A program made the position numbers and the translations under genes. DNA of 64,000 nt from Faeciplasma sp964650705. Lineage in GTDB: Bacteria; Bacillota; Clostridia; Oscillospirales; Ruminococcaceae. Positions within the stretch are counted from its first letter, which is position 1, and each line of letters starts with the position of its first letter. Where the stretch lies: positions 41,520 through 105,519 of the forward strand of contig CAZYUJ010000007.1 in the NCBI GenBank assembly GCA_964650705.1, written 5' to 3'. The notes under the pieces were generated by a model. The model had not been told where the DNA came from and ran no database searches. It saw only the letters and a list, made by a program, of their open reading frames with translations. Positions 34,765 to 41,944 of this stretch are shown here, piece by piece.

Positions 34765-35169
34765 GGCTGTGTGCTCGTAAGACAGTAATTCTAAAAAATT
34801 ACTATTTTACGGCATCTGTCGAACAGGATTGGGTAACAAACGAACATACGGCATTCAGCTTCGGCTGAGTGCCGTTGTTTGTTTTTGGGGCGAAATGCCC
34901 TTTTTGCGCCCTGTATGGCAGGGATAGTGGAACGGGTGAAATAGTTGCCGTTTCCGTGATAAAATCCCTACGAAACAGCGAATCACGCCATAATGAACCC
35001 CGTTCGTTAGATAGTGCGAATATTTGCGGATTCGTGAGTAACCCCACAAAACTGTTAAGTCGATAGTTGGGTGTTTCGATGCGGAGTATGTCAGAAACCG
35101 CAGAAGTTGCCCTGTCGTCCTTGGTTCATAGAAAAGTTACACTTTAATGCGATAAATTTCCCAAACTGC
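34765..35169. other. Cargo leader without a supported gene
   Basis: A TACGGCATTCAGC / GCTGAGTGCCGT-type hairpin lies near 34849-34875. A minus-strand ORF of 81 codons (34802-35047) resembles short hypothetical ORFs often found on clostridial mobile elements, but it has no ribosome-binding site that I can support. No gene is called here. Confidence 0.4.
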
Positions 35170-35199
35170 TTGAAAAACTCCTTATCCCCATGGTATAAT
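35170..35199 (+). promoter_or_regulatory. Promoter of the cargo genes
   Basis: TTGAAA, 18 bases, TATAAT. The transcript would start near 35206, downstream of a GTG that opens a longer frame. Confidence 0.75.
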
Positions 35200-35231
35200 G
35201 TGTGTACACACATCGAGTAAAAATCGATGTA

Positions 35232-35723
35232 ATGCAGATGAAGATAATCGACGTTGATCAAGTAAACGATACTCTTGCCGAAATGGTTGCCCTATTCCGT
35301 GTAGAGCTGCGTTCATATAAAGGTATTACATCCAAGCCGAACACTGAAGCCGGACGAGAAGAAATGGAAGAATATCTTTCTGCTAAGTTCCCGGTGTATG
35401 CCGCCATTGTTGATGGCGAATACGCAGGCTATGTGGTTTGCCGTGTGGATAGCTAGGTTGTGTGGGTGGAATCCATCTTTGTCAAAGAGGAATACCGCCG
35501 TCATGGTGTTGCTACTGCTCTGCACAGCAAAGCGGAGGAAATTGCTGCTTCTTATGGGGATGATACCGTTTACAACTATGTTCACCCCAATAATCACCGT
35601 ATGATCGAATTTCTGCGGAAGCGTGGTTATACAGTTCTGAATCTGATCGAGATCCGCAAGCCGTATAAAGACGAAAAGCTAACGCAGACGATTGCGGTCG
35701 GCGAACATGAATTTGATTATTGA
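35232..35723 (+). pseudogene. GNAT-family N-acetyltransferase interrupted by one stop codon
   Basis: Reading through a single in-frame TAG at 35454-35456 gives one continuous acetyltransferase of about 163 residues. Before the stop is AAIVDGEYAGYVVCRVDS; after it come VVWVESIFVKEEYRRHGVAT and NYVHPNNHRMIEFLRKRGYTVLNL. The second part holds the acetyl-CoA loop R-R-H-G-V-A and the late Asn-rich helix typical of GNATs. The stop falls between strands beta3 and beta4, so neither half is likely active alone. ATG at 35232 is the first downstream of the predicted transcription start. It is cargo between two 304-bp repeats. Confidence 0.82.
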
Positions 35724-35744
35724 TATAGACAAGGAAGATTACCA

Positions 35745-36599
35745 ATGTCAGAACCATATTACAAGCCTTGCAGAGAGCTTGATCAATGCAACGAGCTGAT
35801 TGAAAAATACTTTAATACACAGCAATATGAAAAGTGCTTTGAGGGGCATTTGCCTCTTGCCGAGCAGGGCTATCCTCTTGCCGAATGTCAGATTGGCTAC
35901 TTCTATTACGACGGTCTCGGCGCCCCAAAAGACCTTGAAAAAGCGGTCTATTGGACACGCAGAGCCGCCGATCACGGCGACCGTGACGGACAATGCAACC
36001 TCGCTTGGTTCTATGAGGATGCCATAGGCGTAGAACGTGATATGGAGCAAGCAATCTTTTGGTATCGAAAGGCAGCTCTGCAAGATCACGACCTTGCCAT
36101 CGAAAAATGCAAAGAGCTTGGTGTCGATCTGAACGCTCCGACGATTGACCGTGAGGTAATCCGCAAAGAGCTTCAATGCAGAATCTATCCCCTTGGCTAC
36201 CTTGAAAGATACAAGTACACGGTGATCTGCACTTCCTATCAAGGCAAGTGGATTCTTTCAAAGCACAAGAAGCGCAACACTTGGGAAACGCAGGGCGGTC
36301 ATATCGAGGATGGCGAAACTCCGCTTGAATGTGCGAAGCGTGAACTTTTTGAGGAAAGCGGTATCAAGGATGCAGACATCTATCCCGTGTGTGACTATTG
36401 GGGATTCAACCGTCAAGCCTGCTCAAACGGGATGGTATTCCTTGCGGTGGTTCACTCTCTTGGCGAGCTTCCCGAAAGCGAAATGAAGGAAACGAAAATA
36501 TTTGACACTCTCCCTGCCGAGCTTACATATCCGCAGACTTCACCGAAACTATATGCGGAAGCGGCAAAGAAATTAGGAGAACTATATGGAAATGAATAA
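35745..36599 (+). CDS. Sel1-repeat protein fused to a NUDIX hydrolase domain
   Basis: The N-terminal half (about 30-125) has two Sel1-like repeats: AECQIGYFYYDGLGAPKDLE and GQCNLAWFYEDAIGVERDME, each followed by A-x-x-W-x-R-x-A. These helical repeats usually mediate protein contacts. The C-terminal half (about 155-280) is a NUDIX domain with a complete box, GHIEDGETPLECAKRELFEE then SGI, so it should hydrolyse a nucleoside diphosphate-linked substrate. The combination is unusual, and the target is unknown. It overlaps the next small ORF by 14 bases. Together with the GNAT gene it is accessory cargo inserted after glnA. Confidence 0.85.
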   Translation: MSEPYYKPCRELDQCNELIEKYFNTQQYEKCFEGHLPLAEQGYPLAECQIGYFYYDGLGAPKDLEKAVYWTRRAADHGDRDGQCNLAWFYEDAIGVERDMEQAIFWYRKAALQDHDLAIEKCKELGVDLNAPTIDREVIRKELQCRIYPLGYLERYKYTVICTSYQGKWILSKHKKRNTWETQGGHIEDGETPLECAKRELFEESGIKDADIYPVCDYWGFNRQACSNGMVFLAVVHSLGELPESEMKETKIFDTLPAELTYPQTSPKLYAEAAKKLGELYGNE

Positions 36600-36753
36600 A
36601 AAAGAATTAATGAAGCTCTCGCCCGGAGAACTGACAGATATGGGCATTTGCCCTACTTGCTTTAATCGTGAGAATGGCGGTGCGCTTGAGCACGAGGCGA
36701 ATCTCGCCGAGAGCCATTTTTGGTTGCCGGCTGTAGATAGTTGGCGGAGATAG
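36586..36753 (+). pseudogene. Truncated N-terminus of a HIT-like protein fused to the repeat
   Basis: Translation begins MEMNKKELMKLSPGELTDMG then ICPTCFNRENGGAL. This opening resembles clostridial HIT-family proteins that start with a zinc-knuckle-like CPTCFN segment, but I recall that family only by its general look. After about 34 residues the frame runs into the left end of the 304-bp repeat, giving HEANLAESHFWLPAVDSWRR and a stop. AGGAG lies 6 bases before the ATG, so the fragment may still be translated. The truncation places the right edge of the cargo at about 36672. Confidence 0.55.
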
Positions 36754-36976
36754 CGGCGTTCGAGCCGGCAATGGCCTTATCCAACGTATGGAAGAATGTT
36801 ATTTGCAGTATAGTGCTCTGACTCACAAACCGGAAAACGGCGGTGCTTCAGCAGGAGGAACATCGTTCCGACAGCCGTTTTTCATCACCAATTTCGCAAG
36901 CGAAATTGGTGATGGCCTTATCCGACTTACGGCAGAATGTTATTTGCAGTATAAACAAAAATAAAGCCCACAGATC
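36673..36976 (+). repeat. 304-bp direct repeat X, right copy, with tails R5 and R6
   Basis: Same module order as the left copy: form-B motif (36673-36718), tail R5 (36772-36813, TAG), form-A motif (36834-36881), 32-base inverted repeat, tail R6 (36913-36954, TAA). Differences include the hairpin loop (CAAG against TTGC-type) and GCA against GCG in the last tail. R6 runs into an intact terminator, so R6 is the best candidate for the original glnA end. Confidence 0.9.
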
Positions 36977-36995
36977 ATCTGTGGGCTTTTCTTTT
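36964..36995. terminator. Bidirectional terminator, original glnA end / carD
   Basis: AAAGCCCACAGAT / ATCTGTGGGCTTT followed by TCTTTTATT on the plus strand and by TTTATTTTTG on the minus strand. Confidence 0.85.
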
Positions 36996-37494
36996 ATTCT
37001 TCGCAGCATTTGACGATATAGTTTTTGACGTCCTTTGGCTCGATCCCGAGCGCAAAACCGAATTCGCTATAGAGCATATCTTCAGCGATCTTTAAGAACT
37101 TAAGATCGACTGCGGGCATATTTCTCTTGATGAGAGAAAATTCACGCTGTTTAATAAACACATATTTTATGATGCTTATGAGCTTCGAACATTCATAAGA
37201 TCTTACCAGGTTGCGATAGAAAATATTTGCCTGTTTAATATCCTTAGGGACGTCAAGCTCGTAGCTGATCTCCTTGATGCTGTCGATAAGTTCCTGTGCC
37301 TGAGCACGGGTAACGACACGGCGCATATGAATGCTTGAATCGGTAGGGGTGTATATCCTGCCGTTGCGGTATACAGGTAAAAGGGTATAGTATTCCTTCA
37401 GCTTGTCAAGCCCCGAGATCTCAGGGTGACCGATAGCCTCAACCTTGCAGACACCCTCGCTTCCATATATGACGTATTCGTTGATAGCAAACAT
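36994..37494 (-). CDS. CarD-family transcription regulator
   Basis: The N-terminal CarD/TRCF-like RNA-polymerase-interaction domain (about 1-65) begins MFAINEYVIYGSEGVCKVEAIG, followed by an all-helical C-terminal DNA-contact domain. CarD-type proteins bind the RNAP beta subunit and stabilise promoter complexes or control stress genes. The 166 residues match the usual length. It stands alone, convergent with glnA and sharing its terminator. Confidence 0.9.
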   Translation of the reverse strand: MFAINEYVIYGSEGVCKVEAIGHPEISGLDKLKEYYTLLPVYRNGRIYTPTDSSIHMRRVVTRAQAQELIDSIKEISYELDVPKDIKQANIFYRNLVRSYECSKLISIIKYVFIKQREFSLIKRNMPAVDLKFLKIAEDMLYSEFGFALGIEPKDVKNYIVKCCEE

Positions 37495-37647
37495 AAAACA
37501 GCATCCTTACATTTTTACTTCGTGTACAATATTTATGTAATAATTATAACAGATTGTAAAGAAAATTGTAAGTGGCAAAGAGCAAATTTTACTGATATTC
37601 GGAGTTTTCGACAGAGCAGGGGTGTCACACTTTGTGCATTTTGTCCA

Positions 37648-37862
37648 AGGTGTCGCCCTTCGGGCGACGGATGCGCCGCCCACGCCTCGCCGCGCGGCGG
37701 CTCGGCACTCGGCGGCGCGCATGGGGCGAAGCCCGATCACGGCGGCTGCGCCGCCGTGATCGGCCCTGCTGCCGCAGGGCGCCCGTCAGCGAAGCTGACG
37801 GGCGGGGCTTCGCCCCCCAAATGCGCCGCAAGTCGCACGCAGTGCGGTGGCGGCGCATTCGC
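37648..37862. repeat. Three-arm GC-rich hairpin element (copy E5)
   Basis: It starts with a TGTCGCCC-TTC-GGGCGAC hairpin, then a left terminal hairpin with CCAC and ACTC on opposite sides (about 37672-37722). The core has GGGCGAAGCCC (37724-37734), arms 37735-37761, 37763-37780 and 37781-37803, and GGGCTTCGCCC (37805-37815). A right terminal hairpin with AAGT and GTGG (about 37821-37859) closes the element. The architecture is the most complete of all copies. Confidence 0.88.
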
Positions 37863-37945
37863 TTAGGAGCGTATCAAACACACAGTTGCAAACTTGCTTC
37901 CGATGAGGTATAATAACCCTATAACTATCAAAGGTGGAATGTGAT

Positions 37946-38848
37946 ATGTCGAAGTGGGATAAGCAGTATTTAGAGCTTTGCAAAAATATACTCGAAAACG
38001 GCACCGAGGTCGAAAACCGCACGGGGATCAACACCGTTAAACTGCCGTCATGGCATTTTAACATCAATGTGGGTGAGGAGTTTCCTGTCTTGACCACAAA
38101 ACAGCTCTTCATCCGTCAGGCAGTCCTCGAAATGCTCTGGATATATCAGGCTCAGTCTAATGACGTAAGATGGCTCCAAGAGCGAAACGTTAAGATCTGG
38201 GACGAGTGGGAGATCGACGAAAAGGGCTATTGGAACGCCACACAGATGCTCCCCGATGAAAACGGAAAGATCGTTAAAACCGAGGTCCACAAATTCTTCG
38301 GCACCGAATGGGCACACACTATCGGCACAGCATATGGCTATATCGTTAAAAAGTTCGGTCTCACTCAGGAGCTTATCAACAAGCTTAGAAATAACCGCGG
38401 CGACAGACGAATGATCATGTCGCTTTGGCAAAACGACTATCTTGACACCGCTGTTTTGCCCTCTTGCGTTTGGTCGAGCGAGTGGGACGTCACAAACGGC
38501 AAGCTCAACGCTTGGGTCCATCAGCGAAGCTGTGACGTTCCTTTAGGACTTCCCTTCAACGTCACCCAGTATGCGACTCTGATGTGTATGCTTGCACAGG
38601 TTTGCGGGCTTGAGGTCGGCACACTTGATTGGAGCATCAAGGATGCACATATTTACGTTAATCAGATAGACGGAATCAAGGAACAGCTTAAGCGTTTTGA
38701 TGAAAAAGGCGATCTGCCTGCGCCGAAGCTTTGGCTCAACCCCGATGTCAAGGACTTCTTCGAGTTCGACAACAGCAAGGATTGTTTGGACGTTAAGCTT
38801 ATCGGATATGAGCATTTGGGAAAGATAAGCTTCCCGATCGCTCAGTAA
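37946..38848 (+). CDS. thyA: Thymidylate synthase
   Basis: ThyA methylates dUMP to dTMP with methylene-THF, producing DHF. Signature stretches: RTGINTVKLPSWHFNIN, the catalytic Cys in VLPSCVWSSEWDV, the QRSCDVPLGLPFNVTQYA block and DAHIYVNQIDGI. The 300-residue form starts at ATG 37946, 8 bases after AAGGTGG; an upstream GTG would add four residues. The folA gene follows 14 bases later, giving the usual coupling of DHF production and its recycling. Confidence 0.95.
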   Translation: MSKWDKQYLELCKNILENGTEVENRTGINTVKLPSWHFNINVGEEFPVLTTKQLFIRQAVLEMLWIYQAQSNDVRWLQERNVKIWDEWEIDEKGYWNATQMLPDENGKIVKTEVHKFFGTEWAHTIGTAYGYIVKKFGLTQELINKLRNNRGDRRMIMSLWQNDYLDTAVLPSCVWSSEWDVTNGKLNAWVHQRSCDVPLGLPFNVTQYATLMCMLAQVCGLEVGTLDWSIKDAHIYVNQIDGIKEQLKRFDEKGDLPAPKLWLNPDVKDFFEFDNSKDCLDVKLIGYEHLGKISFPIAQ

Positions 38849-38862
38849 GAAAGGATAAAATC

Positions 38863-39333
38863 ATGATATCACTTATTGCCGCTGTCGGCAAAAACCTGGA
38901 GCTCGGAAAAGACAACACTTTGCTTTGGAACTTGCCGGGAGATATGAAGTTTTTCAGATCCACCACCGCAGGTCACACCGTCGTTATGGGCAGGCTCACA
39001 TTTGAATCCATCGGCAGACCGTTGCCGAAAAGACGAAATATCGTGATCTCGAGAAACTCGGAGTATAAGCCCGAAGGTGTCGAGGTTTATGCATCTTTGG
39101 AAGAAGCTCTTTCAGCTTGTGATAATGACTGCTTCATAATCGGCGGAGCGATGATATATTCGCTTGCTTTGCCGCTTGCGGACGAGCTGATCCTGACCGA
39201 GATCGAAAAAGAATACCCCGATGCTGACGTATACTTCCCAAGGTTCGATAAAGAGCTTTATATGAAGGAGACCCTCGCCGAAAACGCGGATGAGGGCGTT
39301 GAGTATAAGCATATAAAATACACAAGGAAATAA
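38863..39333 (+). CDS. folA: Dihydrofolate reductase
   Basis: FolA regenerates THF from DHF using NADPH. The N-terminus ISLIAAVGKNLELGKDNTLLWNLPGDMKFF, read as residues 2-31, contains the W-x-L-P-x-D substrate loop. GHTVVMGRLTFESIGRPLP supplies the cofactor site and IIGGAMIYSLAL the second NADPH segment. The length of 156 residues is typical. It forms an operon with thyA. Confidence 0.95.
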   Translation: MISLIAAVGKNLELGKDNTLLWNLPGDMKFFRSTTAGHTVVMGRLTFESIGRPLPKRRNIVISRNSEYKPEGVEVYASLEEALSACDNDCFIIGGAMIYSLALPLADELILTEIEKEYPDADVYFPRFDKELYMKETLAENADEGVEYKHIKYTRK

Positions 39334-39355
39334 TATTTAGCGCAAAAACGCAAAC

Positions 39356-39384
39356 AATACCTCCAAAGATAATTTGGAGGTATT
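39356..39384 (+). promoter_or_regulatory. Hairpin that buries a ribosome-binding site
   Basis: A perfect 12-base stem (AATACCTCCAAA / TTTGGAGGTATT) with a GATAA loop contains the whole GGAGG of the next ORF. No T-run follows, so it is not a terminator. Confidence 0.75.
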
Positions 39385-39388
39385 ATTT

Positions 39389-39598
39389 ATGCCGGATAAA
39401 AACGGACTCAATATCACATCTCGTGACAGAGTTTTGCGAGCATGGGAAAACTCGACCGAATTGGTCAGGGATTTTCAAAGCTATGCAAACGACTCACAGA
39501 ATGACCCCAAGCTTTCGAAGATGTTTGGCGAATACGCCAAGGATGAAGCGGCGCACGCTGCCGAGCTTTTGAAGCTGTTGCATGAGATAGAGGGATGA
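39389..39598 (+). CDS. Small helical protein of unknown function
   Basis: The 69-residue product, MPDKNGLNITSRDRVLRAWE onward, is highly charged and helical, with DFQSYANDSQNDPKLSKMFG and EYAKDEAAHAAELLKLLHEI. The last part has the look of a ferritin/rubrerythrin-type helix with E-x-x-H-A-x-E spacing, but the protein is far too short for that family. GGAGG 8 bases upstream is sequestered in a strong hairpin, so translation may need unfolding. It lies 55 bases after folA and is closed by its own terminator. Confidence 0.7.
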   Translation: MPDKNGLNITSRDRVLRAWENSTELVRDFQSYANDSQNDPKLSKMFGEYAKDEAAHAAELLKLLHEIEG

Positions 39599-39600
39599 GC

Positions 39601-39627
39601 AAAGCACCCGAAAGGGTGCTTTGTTTG
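39601..39627 (+). terminator. Terminator after the small helical protein gene
   Basis: AAAGCACCC-GAAA-GGGTGCTTTGTTTG. Confidence 0.85.
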
Positions 39628-39674
39628 CTAATAGAATAGCTGGTGACAGTGCTCATTTTTATGCCTTTTGCCTA

Positions 39675-39703
39675 TTGACATTTTGCCGCTTATCTAGTAT
39701 AAT
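39675..39703 (+). promoter_or_regulatory. tRNA-Val promoter
   Basis: TTGACA, exactly 17 bases, TATAAT: a perfect consensus promoter 11 bases before the tRNA. Confidence 0.9.
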
Positions 39704-39714
39704 TCATATGCAAT

Positions 39715-39790
39715 GAGGGTATAGCTCAGCTGGTAGAGCACTTGCTTGACGTGCAAGGGGTCATAGGTTCGAGTCCTATTATCCTCACCA
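39715..39790 (+). tRNA. tRNA-Val (anticodon GAC)
   Basis: The 76-base cloverleaf has acceptor GAGGGTA/TATCCTC, D arm GCTC..GAGC, anticodon stem CTTGC/GCAAG with loop TTGACGT (GAC at 39748-39750), a T arm with GGTTCGAGTCC, discriminator A and encoded CCA. The 3' end is partly repeated downstream near 39970 and 40090. Confidence 0.95.
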
Positions 39791-39797
39791 AAAGAAA

Positions 39798-39827
39798 AAG
39801 GGACGCTTAGGCGTCCCTTTTTCTTTT
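39798..39827 (+). terminator. Terminator of the tRNA gene
   Basis: AAAGGGACGC-TTAG-GCGTCCCTTTTTCTTT. Confidence 0.9.
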
Positions 39828-39829
39828 GG

Positions 39830-40440
39830 TTGGTATGATAGCCGTGAGAAGCTATGGTAGGTTGCCGAAAACTGCAGGCACTTTGGACGTTGAAATGTCA
39901 AAAAAGCACGCTATATAGCGGTTTTGTAGGCAAGCAACCGTTACACAAAACCTTAAGGTTTTGTGTTGGGTTCAGAGTCCTATTATCCTCACTTTCCGCC
40001 ATACGAAATGCCAAGAGAACGCGAAGCAAACTCCATATTTTTCGCTTCGCTTTGTTGTGCTTCAAAGCAAAATGCGGGCGAAAAATTAGGTTCAGAGTCC
40101 AATAGTAAATTCTCGCTTCGCTCGAGTTAACTAATAGTAAATTCTCGCTTTGCTCGAATTAACTATGGAAAAACGTCTCTCGGGACGCAGTCCCTCGTGC
40201 GCAAGCGCACCGCCGTTTTTCAGTGCCTGCAGTTCAGCAACAATGCGGAATTTTCGCTTCGCTCGAATAAACTATGGAAAAACTGCTTCGCAAAACCGCA
40301 CTTTTTCGACCTGCACAATCAGAGATTTCCGCACCCCCGTCCGCTTATTTTTCACCTAAAAAATCGAAAGGCAAGTGTTTACGCCGCACTTTCTCCTCTT
40401 TTTCCGTAACAAAAAAGCACCCTTTGGTGTACCTGTGATA
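39830..40440. repeat. Repeat-rich flank with partial tRNA-Val tail copies
   Basis: GGTTCAGAGTCCTATTATCC followed by TCAC at about 39969-39992 repeats the last 23 bases of the tRNA before its terminal CA, with one inserted A. A shorter copy lies at about 40090-40102. AATAGTAAATTCTCGCTT occurs at about 40101 and 40133 with a degenerate third copy. A three-way-junction motif like that of the glnA array lies on the minus strand at 40169-40220. No protein-coding gene is supported. Confidence 0.75.
40169..40220 (-). repeat. Three-way-junction motif near the tRNA tail copies
   Basis: On the minus strand: AAAAACG outer stem, GGTGC-GCTTGC-GCACGAG, a GGGA-CTGCG-TCCC hairpin, GAGA, and closing CGTTTTT. 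The GGTGCGCTTG and GCACGAG blocks match form B of the glnA array closely. Confidence 0.7.
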
Positions 40441-40509
40441 AAGCAGGTTGAAAACAATTAAAAACACGTTATAGCTTATTGCGGGTTATAGCGTGTTTTT
40501 TGTGTGACA

Positions 40510-40551
40510 AGAATAAAATCAACCAATTTAACCATAGGTTGATTTTATTCT
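40510..40551. promoter_or_regulatory. Long inverted repeat upstream of the HTH regulator
   Basis: AGAATAAAATCAACC (40510-40524) and GGTTGATTTTATTCT (40537-40551) are perfect complements. Position about 85 bases before the regulator start suggests an operator or a terminator of upstream transcription. Confidence 0.5.
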
Positions 40552-40634
40552 AATATAGCGTTGTGGAATTATCCCCGTCCGTATGCTATACTTATATCAG
40601 TGAAGCGCATCACAATAAAAAACGGAGGTTTCTT

Positions 40635-41678
40635 ATGACCAATATCAATATAGGCAACAAGATACGGGAACTCAGAAAAAAGCAAGGTATTACGCAAGAG
40701 GCTCTTGCCTCTGTGCTTTCTGTTTCTCCGCAAGCGGTAAGCAAATGGGAGAGTGGTCTGACGTATCCCGATATGGAAATGATTCCGGTTATCGCAGGAT
40801 ACTTTGAGGTTTCTATGGATATTTTGTTTGATTACGACGTTCGTGAAATGAAAGCAAAAATCCAAAAGATTGTTGATGATGCTTGGGATTATTTGTTTGA
40901 TAACACACCGAAATATATCGAGATTATAAAAACTGCGTTACAGGAATATCCGGGCAATGAGGAATTGCTGACCGCGCTTTTGGATGCATACGAATATGCT
41001 TTGCGCGACAAGAGCGATACTTCTCACTTGGACGAAATGATTGAACTCTCCCAAAAGATCATTACAGAGAGCAACGATTTTATTCGGGTGTGTAATGTAA
41101 AAGATATACAGGCTGCGGCATACCTTAAGAAAGGCGATTATCCAAAAGCCAAAGCAGTATTGGAAACGCTTCCTCGCGAATATGATCTTCGCGATTGGGC
41201 ATTTGCTTTTCGTTTGTCTGGAAGGGATAAGCTTAACGGCGCAACGATGTCAAGGTGTCATCATTTACAGGGCTTATACCAAGCTTGCATGGAAGAAGGA
41301 AACGCTTGGTTCTTCATGGATCAGCATCCCGATGTTAAATTTCGCGATTACACATCCGATGATTATATCCCCGAGGCTTTGAAATGCTATCAAAAAGGAC
41401 TTCGTGTGCTTACGACCTTCCTTTTGACAGACTACTATGATAATCCTGCAGAACAATATCTTTGGGAAGGTATGCAAACGTTTCATTGGAGTTTTCTGCA
41501 ATGCATTGCCGCTTGCTATAAAAAGCTTGGTAATATTGAGGAGTGCGAAAAATATATTGCAGAAGCATACCACCTCATATCTGTTGTATGGAAGGACTTT
41601 GAAGAGAACAAAAAATATTATATGGAATATTTCTATAAGTATTTGGACAAATATGATCTCGCAGAATATATCAAGTAA
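40635..41678 (+). CDS. XRE-type helix-turn-helix regulator with helical repeat tail
   Basis: The first 65 residues are a Cro/C1-type DNA-binding domain, IGNKIRELRKKQGITQEALA through SPQAVSKWESGLTYPDMEMI. The remaining 280 residues are helical, rich in Tyr and Leu, with TPR-like arrangement (KSDTSHLDEMIELSQKIITE, KKGDYPKAKAVLETLPREYD). Such HTH-TPR proteins often bind peptides or metabolites to control a nearby gene. The ATG at 40635 follows GGAGG. It lies downstream of the tRNA tail copies, so it is probable cargo of an element inserted there. Confidence 0.85.
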   Translation: MTNINIGNKIRELRKKQGITQEALASVLSVSPQAVSKWESGLTYPDMEMIPVIAGYFEVSMDILFDYDVREMKAKIQKIVDDAWDYLFDNTPKYIEIIKTALQEYPGNEELLTALLDAYEYALRDKSDTSHLDEMIELSQKIITESNDFIRVCNVKDIQAAAYLKKGDYPKAKAVLETLPREYDLRDWAFAFRLSGRDKLNGATMSRCHHLQGLYQACMEEGNAWFFMDQHPDVKFRDYTSDDYIPEALKCYQKGLRVLTTFLLTDYYDNPAEQYLWEGMQTFHWSFLQCIAACYKKLGNIEECEKYIAEAYHLISVVWKDFEENKKYYMEYFYKYLDKYDLAEYIK

Positions 41679-41689
41679 TCTTCTCCCCG

Positions 41690-41850
41690 CCTCGAGCGGT
41701 GCTTCGCTTTTGTATCCTCAAAAGCAGTGCTTGTCAGGAAAATTGACAAGTCATAGATGAACATAAAGAAAGGCTCCCTCCGCGAGGGAAGCTGTCAAAT
41801 GCCGCTTACGACGTTTGCCACCATTCCTCCCGGAGGAAGGCTATGCTACT
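41690..41850. repeat. Clostridial intergenic repeat fragment
   Basis: GGCTCCCTCC-GCGAG-GGAAGC and TCCTCCCGGAGGA are hairpin units of a style often seen between genes in gut clostridia. No ORF is supported. Confidence 0.4.
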
Positions 41851-41854
41851 ATAG

Positions 41855-41893
41855 AAAAGGAGTACGAAATCGATCGTACTCCTTTTGTTTTTT
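41855..41893 (+). terminator. Terminator downstream of the HTH regulator
   Basis: AAAAGGAGTACGA / TCGTACTCCTTTT followed by GTTTTTTC. Confidence 0.9.
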
Positions 41894-41944
41894 CGGTAGG
41901 TTAAACCTGCTTTATGGAAGGTACCCCTTTCGGGTGCTTTTATT

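Noticed and set aside
34802..35047. Minus-strand 81-codon ORF in the cargo leader
   Set aside because: Resembles short hypothetical ORFs seen on mobile elements, but lacks a ribosome-binding site and overlaps hairpins; not enough to call a gene.
34238..36976. Integron cassette array with attC sites
   Set aside because: The repeats contain glnA coding sequence, and I see no GTTRRRY/RYYYAAC core pair and no integron integrase; the cassette resemblance is only in layout.
40095..40160. Possible CRISPR-like direct repeats
   Set aside because: Only two to three copies with unequal spacing, repeats interrupted and no spacer pattern or cas genes.
41918..41942. Terminator directly after lysC
   Set aside because: The candidate stem is short with mismatches (ACCC/GGGT around GAAAG), so it was not listed as a feature.
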